Of a DNA stretch of 29,495 nucleotides, positions 14,966 through 23,686 are shown piece by piece. The DNA lies in the NCBI GenBank assembly GCA_002340325.1, contig DDLV01000090.1, forward strand, positions 1 to 29,495. Reading direction: 5' to 3'. Source of the stretch: Glaciecola sp. UBA2563 (GTDB taxonomy: Bacteria; Pseudomonadota; Gammaproteobacteria; Enterobacterales; Alteromonadaceae). Within the stretch, counting starts at the first letter, position 1, and each line of letters begins with the position of its first letter. The notes beneath the pieces are model-generated. The model searched no databases, was not told the DNA's origin, and was given only the letters and a program-made list of their open reading frames with translations. Made by a program: the position numbers and the translations under genes.

Positions 14966-16081
14966 ATGAAATCCCAGCACGAAAACGATACAGAAGTCAC
15001 TCTTGATCACCGTTTCGACTGTGAAGCCTGTGGTGGAGACATGCGTTTTGATCCCAGTGTCGCCAAGCTAACCTGCGACCACTGTGGCAATCAGGAAGAC
15101 ATGACGCCCGCGAGAGCGGAAAGTATCGATGAGCTGGACATCCGAGAAGGCATGCATGGCGCTGATGACGACGTTGTTGAACAAACAAGATTTTTAACCT
15201 GTCAAAACTGTGCCGCGCAGATAGAGTTTGACCCTGATGTACACGCCAAAGAGTGTCCGTATTGCGCCACGCCAATTGTCACTGATACTGGTCTGCATCG
15301 CCATATTAAACCGGCAGCCCTGGTTCCTTTTGCGCTTAACGAGAGCTCGGCTCGAGACGCAGTCAATGACTGGCTTGGCAGTCTTTGGTTTGCACCTAAT
15401 GACTTGCAGAAATACGCTAGAAAAGGACGGCAGCTTAGTGGTATCTACGTGCCATATTGGACATTTGACGCACAAACAAGAACGCAATACACCGGTCAAA
15501 GGGGCGATATCTACTACACCAACGTTACAGTAGTAGTCAAAGGTAAACGTCAAACAAAGCGCGTGCCAAAAGTACGATGGCGCGCTGTTTCAGGGCGAGT
15601 AAAGCGATTCTTTGACGATGTGCTAGTGCTAGCATCCAAATCATTACCCAAACGCTTTACTGATGCGTTAGCACCTTGGGATCTTTCTTCGCTAGTACCT
15701 TACAGTCCGGCCTACCTTGCTGGCTTTAGGGCAGAAGGTTACCAGATTGAGCTCGAATCAGGACTTCAACAAGCGCGAAGCACAATGGATGCTGTGATTG
15801 CCAGAGATATTCGAATGGCAATTGGCGGCGATAGGCAAAGAATCAATAGCGCGCAAACTCAACTTTCGAATGTTACGTTCAAGCACATTCTGCTACCAAT
15901 CTGGGTTGCGGCCTATAAATATAATGGCAAAAGTTTTCGCTTTGTCGTTAACGCGCAAACTGGGCGCGTGCAAGGTGAGCGGCCGTATTCTATTTGGAAA
16001 GTCACATTTGCAGTGGTAGCCGGCATTGCTGTTGCTGCCGCCTTGGGTTATGTCTACGCTATTTCAGAAGGCCGATTATAA
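14966..16081 (+). CDS. Double zinc-ribbon protein with C-terminal membrane anchor (YdjG-like)
   Basis: A 371-residue protein with two zinc ribbons near the N-terminus: C19-x2-C22 with C37-x2-C40, and C79-x2-C82 with C97-x2-C100. A beta-rich domain follows (YVPYWTFDAQTRTQYTGQRG, VPKVRWRAVSGRVKRFFDDV, and FKHILLPIWVAAYKYNGKSF near 310), and one C-terminal membrane helix (FAVVAGIAVAAALGYVYAI, 350-368). It resembles TFIIB-type zinc-ribbon proteins such as Bacillus YdjG, often misnamed primosomal protein N'. The topology puts the ribbons in the cytoplasm, tethered at the tail. As last gene of the operon it lies 40 bases after the SPFH gene and is followed by a likely terminator. It probably forms the membrane anchor of a complex with the SPFH protein. 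Confidence 0.8.
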   Translation: MKSQHENDTEVTLDHRFDCEACGGDMRFDPSVAKLTCDHCGNQEDMTPARAESIDELDIREGMHGADDDVVEQTRFLTCQNCAAQIEFDPDVHAKECPYCATPIVTDTGLHRHIKPAALVPFALNESSARDAVNDWLGSLWFAPNDLQKYARKGRQLSGIYVPYWTFDAQTRTQYTGQRGDIYYTNVTVVVKGKRQTKRVPKVRWRAVSGRVKRFFDDVLVLASKSLPKRFTDALAPWDLSSLVPYSPAYLAGFRAEGYQIELESGLQQARSTMDAVIARDIRMAIGGDRQRINSAQTQLSNVTFKHILLPIWVAAYKYNGKSFRFVVNAQTGRVQGERPYSIWKVTFAVVAGIAVAAALGYVYAISEGRL

Positions 16082-16116
16082 AATTGTCAGTAGCAGCAGA
16101 GGATGTTGTTCGCTGT

Positions 16117-16164
16117 AGTGCCTGCGATAGTCAATCAACAATATGCAGGCACTGAAGCGTTTTT
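16117..16164 (+). terminator. Terminator of the xpaC-telA-SPFH operon
   Basis: AGTGCCTGC (16117-16125) pairs perfectly with GCAGGCACT (16145-16153) across a 19-base loop, and a T run follows at 16160-16164. It lies 36 bases after the zinc-ribbon gene and just before the end of the convergent YHS gene. A smaller TGAAG/CTTCA hairpin overlaps its 3' side and may serve the other strand. Confidence 0.6.
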
Positions 16165-16181
16165 ACTTCAAAAATACGAAT

Positions 16182-16619
16182 TTATAAATCAACCTTGTTA
16201 GGGTAGTTAGCATCTGCCTGTGGGATAAAGGTTTCTTTATCTGCGCGCCATTTCTTAGCAACTCGTTTGCTGTAATTAAGGTAAAGCTTATCGTTGTGGA
16301 TGGTAAACGCTTCAACATCGACACTGACAAGCCTGTTATTTGCCATACCAAATGCGCAGTAGCCGCCATATTGTGGTGCGTATTTTTCTGGAGCACCTTT
16401 AAATGTATTTAGATTGGCTTCGCTGGAGAAATGCCATTCGGCACCTCGCCAAGTAAATACAAAATCGTCCGAACCTTTTACTGGTTTATTTTCAGTCCAG
16501 TAACTGACCGGATCATAGCCGTAGATCGCTTTGTTGTTAAAAGTACCTGTTTCAATAGGTGGATTTGCTAATGCTGAAAAGCTAATGAAGGCCAACAGCG
16601 TGATTAAAATTTGTTTCAT
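16182..16619 (-). CDS. Exported YHS-domain protein
   Basis: A 145-residue protein with a signal peptide (MKQILITLLAFISFSALA, cleavage before NPP) and a YHS-type domain: YGYDPVSYWTENKPVKGSDD (34-53), FVFTWRGAEWHFSSEANLNT (54-73), then FKGAPEKYAPQYGGYCAFGM with the conserved Cys. The YHS domain is usually metal-binding and occurs in copper and other metal handling proteins. The exported form with the DPVSY motif is common in marine gammaproteobacteria and its role is unknown. AAGGAA lies six bases before the ATG. A strong inverted repeat at 16640-16691 lies directly upstream and may control it. Confidence 0.85.
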   Translation of the reverse strand: MKQILITLLAFISFSALANPPIETGTFNNKAIYGYDPVSYWTENKPVKGSDDFVFTWRGAEWHFSSEANLNTFKGAPEKYAPQYGGYCAFGMANNRLVSVDVEAFTIHNDKLYLNYSKRVAKKWRADKETFIPQADANYPNKVDL

Positions 16620-16639
16620 GGATATTCCTTGTCGAGAGA

Positions 16640-16691
16640 TTTGTAATTAATGCCCCCTTAGAGACCGCAGTGTCCGCAATTTAATTACAAA
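16640..16691. promoter_or_regulatory. Perfect 11-base dyad upstream of the YHS gene
   Basis: TTTGTAATTAA (16640-16650) and TTAATTACAAA (16681-16691) form a perfect dyad with a 30-base centre, filling the 90-base gap between the SNF2 gene end and the YHS gene start. No T run follows either arm, so it looks like paired operator half-sites or a promoter-looping site rather than a terminator. Confidence 0.35.
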
Positions 16692-16709
16692 CTTTTCATG
16701 ACAAACTTC

Positions 16710-19700
16710 TTAAAACGTATCCTTCAACAATACCAACATGTCTTCAACGGACAACGGTTTAACTTCATCATTACCTGCTAATATGCGGTCTGCCAGCTCG
16801 CGTTTTTGTTGGTGAAGCGCACTTATTTTTTCCTCGATCGTATCTTTAGTTATCATTCGATAGATGGTGACAGGACGCGTTTGACCAAACCGATGGGCGC
16901 GATCAGATGCTTGGTCTTCGACAGCGGGATTCCACCATGGATCCATGTGGATCACATAGTCAGCAGCCGTTAAATTTAGCCCAAAGCCACCTGCCTTTAA
17001 ACTGATTAGAAATACGTCCCCCTCTCCAGACTGAAACGCTTCAACACTCACTTGTCTTGCTTTGGCTGGCGTGCTGCCATCTAGGTACTGATAGCGGATG
17101 CCCTTTTGTTCAATGAAGTCTTTTATCAATGATAGATAGGTGACGAATTGGCTAAAAATCAGAACCTTATGCCCATTTAGCAACAGTTCGCTCAATGTTT
17201 TGTCTAATAATTCGAGTTTAGCACTGGATACCTCGGTTGAGGGAAGTACCAGCTTCGGATGGCAACATGCTTGCCTGATTTTGACCAATTCTGCCAAAAT
17301 TTGTATGCGCTGTTCGCCAGCATTCGAAAATTTCTCACTCTGCGTAACTTTCTCGATTGCAGTTTGCCGAATCGCTTCATATAGCACCCGTTCGTCTTTG
17401 CTTAGCTCGACATATAAGTTGATTTCTGTGCGCTCGGGCAGTTCTTTAAGCACCTGTTGTTTGAGCCGTCTCAATACAAACGGTTGAATAAGTGCTTTTA
17501 ATCGCTGGCTAGCTTTTCGCGCAGCAAGCCTGTCTTCCTTTGCTTTTGCGATGGGCTGGATAATATCTCGATTAAAGCGAGCTAAATTGCCAAGCAAACC
17601 AGGGTTAATTAGGCGAAACAAGCTCCACAATTCAGTTAAATCGTTCTCGATGGGGGTGCCTGTTGTTATCATCTTAAAATCTGCATATAGCTGATAAGCA
17701 GCTTTTGTGCGCTTGGCCAGAGGATTTTTAAGGGCTTGTGCTTCATCAAACACGATGTTTGCCCATTGAATTGATGCTAGTTTTTCTATATCTCTTTGTA
17801 ACAAGCCATAGCTCACTATCAAGCAATCCATAGCTCCAAGGTTATTGAGCTTTTCCTGTCTTGCTTCAGCGGTGACTGCATTCGCGTACATATGCATATT
17901 TAAAGTCGGCGCAAATGTGTAAGCTTCTTGTTGCCAGTTAAAACAAACAGACGTCGGCGCTAAAACCAAACTAGGCCCATCTTTGGCTCTTGCTACCAGC
18001 ACTGCTAATGCTTGAAGTGTTTTACCTAAGCCCATGTCATCAGATAAACACGCTCCTGCTCCCCAATGCGCAAGGCGCATTGCCCAGTCGAAACCCGTGC
18101 GCTGATAGTCTCGTAATTCTGCTTTAAATGTTGATGGTATTTCAGGCTTGATTTCATTGGCTTGATGCATCTTTTGGGTTTGTTTTTCCCAAGCATCCAG
18201 TGTTTTCATGCGCATGCCCTGCGTCGCCTGGTCAACACGGGGTGAGGCCAATGGATGAAATTTACCCTCATCTGTAACTTGACTGAGAAGTTCTAGCTTG
18301 TTGCGAACATCATCGGTAAGTGCCAGTATGCGCTGTTCATCCAATTCGATGTATCGGCCGTGACTAGTTGACATCAGTGCTAGCAGTTTTTTGAGTTCTA
18401 TGACCTCTTCACCATCAATAATTGCTTGTCCAGTGACATCAAACCATTCATTAGTTTTGGTCATCGCAAGCTGCAATTTTTCTGAAGTTAGAGGCGTTGT
18501 CAACGCGAATCGCTTTCCTTTTGGCCAGCGCAATAATAACGTTAAGTCAGACTGTTTTTGCGCGTATTCCAGTTGCTCTAGGGTTTCCAGCGCAGTTTCC
18601 ATATCCTCACAAATTAGCCTGTCATCCATCATATTTAAAAAGGCAGGACAATACTTATCTAATTGGTCCAACTGCTGTTGTTCTCGAATCAAATCGCGCT
18701 GAGTTGCTATTCGCTCACCATCGAGATGGGTAGTAATATTGACACTTCCTACGCCTGGAATGAATTGTGGTCCGTCTTCTCCAAATGGCATCACAGTGCA
18801 CTGAAACTCTAGACCTTGCTGACTGGGTTTCACAGAAGGCATAGCATGCGGGGCTTGATATGGCTGAATATTGATCACTAATCTTTGGTCGCACTCAATA
18901 CGCGCTAGCCCAGTATCCAGCTCTTCAATATCTGAATGTATGTTCAAAAATGGCGCAATCGCATTTACCGAGGCAATCATATTCTGCTTGGCATGAATAG
19001 GCACCATCAATCCCCCTTCACCCAAAATCTGCGCTACTTGCCGGTGTTCATGATTAAACACGACTAATGCGTATTCATCGTCGGAAAGCTTTTTGACACT
19101 AAAATCTTTAGGACGAAAATCATACTGCCCGTGTTCAAACGACGCACCTTGCAGCACCTCATCAGAATCTGTAATGGTCAAACAGTACTCATCTCCTAGC
19201 TTGCTGATTACTAGCTCTGGCTCTTTTTGTACAAGTGATATAGGCACATCCAGACGGTCGGCCAAATACAAATTATCAATCTCGACAGCGGCAAGCAGCG
19301 CGCTGATCCCTTCAAGCACATATTCTGTTTTGCCGTAATAGTCGAAACTCTGCTCTGCATGAATAGCATTGCAAAGCCGGTGATCGCTTTCGGTCAAAAA
19401 AGACATTAATTCGTGTTCTTCATGTAGACGTTTGAGAGAAACCAAGCGACCTTTGCTCCAGCCAGCTTTTGTTACTTTTTGTTCCCTTGCCGTGATCTGA
19501 TAATAGTAGGTACTTACATGTAACTCCCAAATTAACCGCCGCTCTTGTTCAACCTTCGCGGATAAATCTTCGCCCTTGACTGGTTTGTTAAACGATGCAA
19601 GTTTTTCTAATGCGTTTTGCCACGGTTCTAAAGGTTTAAATAATGACGGGTAGTGAATCTCACTGGTTGCTTCAGTAAGCGTTCTTGATTTGGTTTTATC

Positions 19701-21050
19701 TATACTGTTAGCTGTTACTTCATCAACCAACTGGTCACAGATCTTCGAAAACACGAATAGGCCAGATTTAGAGAAATTAGCCTGCAGGATTGACAAATTT
19801 TGTTCCGAATTCTCAAGGGTTTGATTGGTCAACCACCGGCTGGTCAGAAGTGGCAATAAAAAACTCAGGTTATGCACAGCAAAATGCACCTCAGCATCAA
19901 TAAAGATGTTGCGATATTCACTGCCTTGACTCACCCCACTTTCCAACTGTCGTGTCATGTTGAAACACAGCTGTGCCAAGACGAAGCAGTATTCGGGCGC
20001 TTTTCTATCCGCTATCTCGTGATTGCATTCAGTCAAAGCAATCTGATAAGCGGTAATATCGCGTTGATTCGCATATTGAATTAATGCCAAGCGATAGAAG
20101 AGACCAAAGAAACCAGCAATGTAAGGTTTTTTGCGCCTACCGTATTTTTGCTTTAAAGAAAGCGCTTTTTCAAAGGCGTCGATAGACGCTACATTATCTT
20201 GATTGAAAAAACGATAAGCGCCTAAAACATGTTGTTGATATGCGCTCGTTGGTAACGATTTGAGTAAGCTATACGCACCTTTTAGATCCGATTGATACAA
20301 TAGCATTTCCGCTAGCAAAAGCGACAAAAGTGTATTCTGCGGGTTGCGCTCTGACAGTTCTCTAGTTAGGGCAATTTGATAATCAATGTTTTGGCCTGAT
20401 GCTAGATTTAGCGCAAAAAGGGTAGCAAAGAGCTGATACTGCAACATATCAGATAATTGCAAAATAGTGTCGAGGTCGTATGGAATAAAGAAGAGTTCGA
20501 CAAGAATTTGATTTTGCTCGATATCAATAATCTGTGGATTCTTATTAAACGTAAAATGCGAAACTAGCTTCTCGAAGTCTCTGCGAGTAAAATCAGCCTT
20601 AACTTGCGTTACCGCATTTTGCTGATTGGACATTCGAAAATACCGGCTTGAGCCGTCCAATCCATCCTCAATTATGTCAGATATCATTTGATGCGCATCA
20701 GGATAGTATAGTGAAGTTAGCCAATTGGAGTCGTGAACATCGATCTCTAAATGGTGCGTCAAATAAGCACTGATGCTCATGCCATCTTTCGTTTGAACCA
20801 GCATTTTTTGGTTGATCAGCACCGATTTTCGCTCGGGTGTTAATCGGTAGTCTTTAGCCACCGTTGGCAAAAGAACGCGTCTTGCAAGAGCACTGATGAT
20901 CTTATTAAATTTGCCTGCACCAATCGGTTTAGAACTCATTGATAGGATATATAGAATGATTTGCTCATTTTGAGGAAGCTTCTCAAACCTCGCAACGCTT
21001 TCTTGGTAAATACGATTCGTATCAGGATTGATAAGTCGAGCAATTTTCAT
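16710..21050 (-). CDS. Large SNF2-family ATPase with about 950-residue N-terminal extension
   Basis: A 1446-residue SWI2/SNF2 superfamily 2 ATPase, a DNA translocase or remodelling type motor. The C-terminal 500 residues carry the full motor: ELRDYQRTGFDWAMRLA (Q-like motif), Walker A DDMGLGKT (about 1003-1010), Walker B DEAQ (about 1101-1104), TTGTPIEND. The second RecA lobe has KVLIFSQFVTYLSLI, YLDGSTPAKARQ, ISLKAGGFGLNLTAADYVIH and DPWWNPAVEDQASDRAHRFG. The N-terminal two thirds has no domain I recognise; it is helical in the first 450 residues (possible repeat-type fold) and beta-rich around 600-800. It is much longer than RapA (about 970). It begins 18 bases after the hydroxylase gene, so it is probably read from the lipid-enzyme promoter. 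The Shine-Dalgarno is weak. Confidence 0.9.
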   Translation of the reverse strand: MKIARLINPDTNRIYQESVARFEKLPQNEQIILYILSMSSKPIGAGKFNKIISALARRVLLPTVAKDYRLTPERKSVLINQKMLVQTKDGMSISAYLTHHLEIDVHDSNWLTSLYYPDAHQMISDIIEDGLDGSSRYFRMSNQQNAVTQVKADFTRRDFEKLVSHFTFNKNPQIIDIEQNQILVELFFIPYDLDTILQLSDMLQYQLFATLFALNLASGQNIDYQIALTRELSERNPQNTLLSLLLAEMLLYQSDLKGAYSLLKSLPTSAYQQHVLGAYRFFNQDNVASIDAFEKALSLKQKYGRRKKPYIAGFFGLFYRLALIQYANQRDITAYQIALTECNHEIADRKAPEYCFVLAQLCFNMTRQLESGVSQGSEYRNIFIDAEVHFAVHNLSFLLPLLTSRWLTNQTLENSEQNLSILQANFSKSGLFVFSKICDQLVDEVTANSIDKTKSRTLTEATSEIHYPSLFKPLEPWQNALEKLASFNKPVKGEDLSAKVEQERRLIWELHVSTYYYQITAREQKVTKAGWSKGRLVSLKRLHEEHELMSFLTESDHRLCNAIHAEQSFDYYGKTEYVLEGISALLAAVEIDNLYLADRLDVPISLVQKEPELVISKLGDEYCLTITDSDEVLQGASFEHGQYDFRPKDFSVKKLSDDEYALVVFNHEHRQVAQILGEGGLMVPIHAKQNMIASVNAIAPFLNIHSDIEELDTGLARIECDQRLVINIQPYQAPHAMPSVKPSQQGLEFQCTVMPFGEDGPQFIPGVGSVNITTHLDGERIATQRDLIREQQQLDQLDKYCPAFLNMMDDRLICEDMETALETLEQLEYAQKQSDLTLLLRWPKGKRFALTTPLTSEKLQLAMTKTNEWFDVTGQAIIDGEEVIELKKLLALMSTSHGRYIELDEQRILALTDDVRNKLELLSQVTDEGKFHPLASPRVDQATQGMRMKTLDAWEKQTQKMHQANEIKPEIPSTFKAELRDYQRTGFDWAMRLAHWGAGACLSDDMGLGKTLQALAVLVARAKDGPSLVLAPTSVCFNWQQEAYTFAPTLNMHMYANAVTAEARQEKLNNLGAMDCLIVSYGLLQRDIEKLASIQWANIVFDEAQALKNPLAKRTKAAYQLYADFKMITTGTPIENDLTELWSLFRLINPGLLGNLARFNRDIIQPIAKAKEDRLAARKASQRLKALIQPFVLRRLKQQVLKELPERTEINLYVELSKDERVLYEAIRQTAIEKVTQSEKFSNAGEQRIQILAELVKIRQACCHPKLVLPSTEVSSAKLELLDKTLSELLLNGHKVLIFSQFVTYLSLIKDFIEQKGIRYQYLDGSTPAKARQVSVEAFQSGEGDVFLISLKAGGFGLNLTAADYVIHMDPWWNPAVEDQASDRAHRFGQTRPVTIYRMITKDTIEEKISALHQQKRELADRILAGNDEVKPLSVEDMLVLLKDTF

Positions 21051-21068
21051 ATTTTTTTGTACTTCGCG

Positions 21069-21854
21069 CTAGCTTCTTAACGCGTCTTTTAACAGCGTTA
21101 AAAGATTTTCATTGGTGTTTACGGTATCCTCAACACCCATTTGAAATTGATCCTTCGCCTGTCTCGATGATGTGGCATAAGTACCAAATAGTTGATCCCA
21201 ATACGGAACGCTAAATCCAAAGTTCTTTTGTGACTCTTCATGGATAACGCTGTGATGTATCCTGTGCACACTCGGCGTAATTAGAAAAAATCTCACTATG
21301 CGTTCAATTTTATCCGGCATCTGAATATTACTGTGATTAAACAGGGCCAGTGAACTCAATACGATTTCGAACAATACAACAGATTCAGGTGGAATGCCCA
21401 GCGTGAACACCACCACTACCTTAATGCCCAAACTGATCACTATTTCTACTGGATGGAAGCGCACTGCAGTCGTCACATCAACATTCGGATCGATATGATG
21501 CAGTCGATGTAGCCGCCATAACAAGGGGCTGGTATGAAACAATCTATGCTGCCAATAGATGACGAAATCCAGAACTATGACGCCTGCTATTGCAGCGAAC
21601 CAACCCGTCAGATTTAATAGGTTAAATAATCCAAGCCCATTAGACTGAAAGTAAATCGCAGCACCAACTAACCCAACTGGCAACAAAAGTTTTGTGAGCA
21701 GTACGCTGATTATTGATAGAGAAAAATGATTTAGCCACCTTTTGAAAGGGCGTGTTTTAGTTGTCGCGCGATTATAAGGCATGAACAATTCGAGTATGAC
21801 TAGAACACCTAAACACCCTAAGAAAAAAAATAGCCTAATCTCTGTATCGCTCAT
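21069..21854 (-). CDS. Sterol desaturase/fatty acid hydroxylase family membrane enzyme
   Basis: A 261-residue integral membrane di-iron oxygenase of the sterol desaturase/fatty acid hydroxylase superfamily. The histidine boxes are complete: WQHRLFHTSPLLWRLHRLHH (126-145), FNHSN near 194, and HRIHHSVIHEE (218-228). At least four hydrophobic segments flank them (LFFFLGCLGVLVILELF; LLPVGLVGAAIYF; GWFAAIAGVIVLDFVIYW; VVVVFTLGIPPESVVLFEIVL with VLSSLALF). The substrate is not determined; hydroxylation or desaturation of a lipid is the family reaction. The gene overlaps the upstream CDP-alcohol phosphatidyltransferase by 20 bases, which supports a shared role in making or modifying a membrane lipid. 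Confidence 0.87.
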   Translation of the reverse strand: MSDTEIRLFFFLGCLGVLVILELFMPYNRATTKTRPFKRWLNHFSLSIISVLLTKLLLPVGLVGAAIYFQSNGLGLFNLLNLTGWFAAIAGVIVLDFVIYWQHRLFHTSPLLWRLHRLHHIDPNVDVTTAVRFHPVEIVISLGIKVVVVFTLGIPPESVVLFEIVLSSLALFNHSNIQMPDKIERIVRFFLITPSVHRIHHSVIHEESQKNFGFSVPYWDQLFGTYATSSRQAKDQFQMGVEDTVNTNENLLTLLKDALRS

Positions 21855-22467
21855 TAAATACTCGCAAGGTCCGGTACCCGCCGTAGATCCTTGTTATCGC
21901 CGTGATCACACATATCACCACAAAAATCCAAGCCAATATCGTAAAATACTCTGGAAATAAACACACTATAATGAAAAACGCAATGGTTTCGCTACCCTCC
22001 GCGAGGCCATTTATATACTGAAAACTCTTTCTATCAAATTGTATGCGCGGGATATTATTTTTTTCGCTAAAGATGGCAAATGCAAGAAAACTGCTTCCAG
22101 TACCCATAAATGCAAAAATCAGCGCCGCGCCCGCAAGCCCATTTGCATGACTATCGGCAAGAATAAATCCGAATGGAACCGCGGCATAGAAAATAAAGTC
22201 CAAACAGATATCAATATAACCACCTGCATCACTTTGCGTTTGTTGATGTCTTGCTAACTCACCATCAATTCCGTCAAATACTCTGTTTAACATAATGACA
22301 AACAATGCAGCGCCATACCATTGCATTGCAAGTAGCGGGAGCGCCATCATGCCAATCAAAAAGCCGATGATGGTTATCTGATCGGGTCGAACGCCGTATT
22401 TGTCAGCGATAATGACAGCAGGCCTAACTAGCTTGTGCGCAAGTGGCGTGAGCGCTTTATCAAACAT
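21835..22467 (-). CDS. CDP-alcohol phosphatidyltransferase family protein
   Basis: A 210-residue inner-membrane enzyme of the CDP-alcohol phosphatidyltransferase family, which joins a CDP-linked donor to an alcohol to form a phosphodiester, usually in phospholipid synthesis. The catalytic signature D(x)2DG(x)2AR...G(x)3D(x)3D is seen as DGIDGELARHQQTQSDAGGY followed by IDICLD (about 66-91). Hydrophobic segments occur around 27-60 and 93-200. The substrate alcohol cannot be read from the sequence. It is the first gene of a three-gene block (hydroxylase, SNF2 ATPase), and its promoter must lie in the divergent gap with the exported protein at 22723. Confidence 0.88.
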   Translation of the reverse strand: MFDKALTPLAHKLVRPAVIIADKYGVRPDQITIIGFLIGMMALPLLAMQWYGAALFVIMLNRVFDGIDGELARHQQTQSDAGGYIDICLDFIFYAAVPFGFILADSHANGLAGAALIFAFMGTGSSFLAFAIFSEKNNIPRIQFDRKSFQYINGLAEGSETIAFFIIVCLFPEYFTILAWIFVVICVITAITRIYGGYRTLRVFNERYRD

Positions 22468-22610
22468 GACAAACTCGAAAGAATAAATGCATAACTACGG
22501 TCTTATTTCCTAAATGATATAAATGTGAAGTGCTTGTGAGCTTCATTTAAGTATCTTAAAGATAGTACACCAAGAAGATTCACGAAAAATGGAAAGAACG
22601 GTAAAGGCAC

Positions 22611-22624
22611 TTACACTAGTGTAA
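22611..22624. promoter_or_regulatory. Perfect 14-base palindrome in a divergent promoter region
   Basis: TTACACTAGTGTAA is perfectly symmetric. It lies about 144 bases before the lipid-enzyme operon start (minus strand) and about 100 bases before the exported protein (plus strand), with TATATT just downstream on the plus strand. This is the shape and position of an operator for a dimeric regulator serving one or both genes. The regulator was not identified and none is encoded nearby. Confidence 0.45.
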
Positions 22625-22722
22625 AATATATTCTAAGTTTTACTTCATTAACGATTGAAGTTCCCATTTGCAGAGGTTTTCTAGAACGTTATGTTAAGCA
22701 CAATTGCGCATTGGATAAAAAA

Positions 22723-23361
22723 ATGAAACGTTTAATTTTGATATTGTTAACGCCCTTTTTCGTCAACGCTAACCAAGTTGATTTAAACATCGAAAAATGG
22801 GTGCATACGCCATACAAAAAGAATCAATCACACAGCATTTCATCTCAGGACAATGCAATGTTGATAGAGGTACGAGGTTCAGCGGGGTTTCTAGCAACGC
22901 CTTTATCAGAGCCTTCGCAAGTCCGTGAAATATCCATTCGTGGCGCGTTTTCGGGTAACCTGGATTTAGGTGGAGAAATGCAAGGCGACTCAGATGCAGA
23001 TGATTTTGCGCTTCGAGTAGGACTTATATATAGCGGTGAACGCAAATTGAGTTGGCTACAAAAAAGACTTGCGCCCAAGTGGTTACAGGACGCTTTTGAA
23101 TTTGCGCCTACTGACGATGCAGGCATCGGCAGGATTGTGTTCTACAACTTTTACAGTGACCAGCGTTTAAGTGGTAGTCAACGAATTCATCCAAAACTCG
23201 ACCTTATAGAAGAGCGATTTATCGACGAAATCAAACCGAATTTTGACTACACTTTCTCAATTGATGGGCAAGAAGACGTGCTCGGCTTTTGGATTTCCAC
23301 TGATGGTGATGATACCGGCTCAAATTTCGATTTAACGATCAATGAATTTAGCTATGAATAA
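22723..23361 (+). CDS. Exported protein of unknown function
   Basis: A 212-residue protein with a short signal peptide (MKRLILILLTPFFVNA, cleavage before NQVDL). The start ATG 22723 is preferred over a TTG twelve bases upstream because it gives the better signal peptide. The mature part is beta-rich and acidic (GEMQGDSDADDFALRVGLIY, KPNFDYTFSIDGQEDVLGFW, STDGDDTGSNFDLTINEFSY), with no cysteines or catalytic motif that stands out. The layout recalls exported carbohydrate- or lipid-binding beta-sandwich proteins, and a DUF3047-like relationship is possible but not demonstrated. It is transcribed alone: a long palindromic repeat follows 50 bases downstream and the next gene begins 325 bases away. 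Confidence 0.7.
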   Translation: MKRLILILLTPFFVNANQVDLNIEKWVHTPYKKNQSHSISSQDNAMLIEVRGSAGFLATPLSEPSQVREISIRGAFSGNLDLGGEMQGDSDADDFALRVGLIYSGERKLSWLQKRLAPKWLQDAFEFAPTDDAGIGRIVFYNFYSDQRLSGSQRIHPKLDLIEERFIDEIKPNFDYTFSIDGQEDVLGFWISTDGDDTGSNFDLTINEFSYE

Positions 23362-23410
23362 GCTTTGATAGCCGCAAGTTCGAAGCTTAATCGACGAAAT
23401 TAATGAAAGA

Positions 23411-23610
23411 GCTATGTTCTGTTTAAGTGTTGATGATTTTCTAAGATGTTGATTTACAGTTGGTTGTAGGTATTAGTAATTTGAAAGCTTCGAATTCATG
23501 GATGAATTCGCAGAGCGCCCAGGGATTGGGTTTACAGCGACTTTCAAATTACTAATACCTATAACCAAATGAGCGATGTTTATGTTTGCAACACTTAAAC
23601 AGAACATAGC
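23411..23610. repeat. Palindromic repeat family B, complete copy
   Basis: A 200-base symmetrical element. The outer arms are a perfect 22-base inverted repeat (23411-23432 and 23589-23610; key sequence CTATGTTCTGTTTAAG). The inner arms are 28 bases with one mismatch (23460-23487 and 23541-23568; key sequence GGTATTAGTAATTTGAAAG). The centre carries a 9-pair hairpin CGAATTCAT-GG-ATGAATTCG (23491-23510). The whole element would form a long cruciform or RNA hairpin. It fills most of the 325-base gap between the exported protein and the VTT-reductase gene; the rest of that gap has nothing else I can call. A second copy begins at 29441. No transposase is present. Confidence 0.88.
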
Positions 23611-23686
23611 CAATGAAATATTTGACCAACAACAATGAGTAACACAAGCGACTATTTCTAAATCGCTGCGCTTTTAAGGAAACATA

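Noticed and set aside
16163..16396. Second minus-strand frame within the YHS gene
   Set aside because: It is an overlapping shadow of the YHS-domain gene, which has a signal peptide and conserved motif in its own frame.
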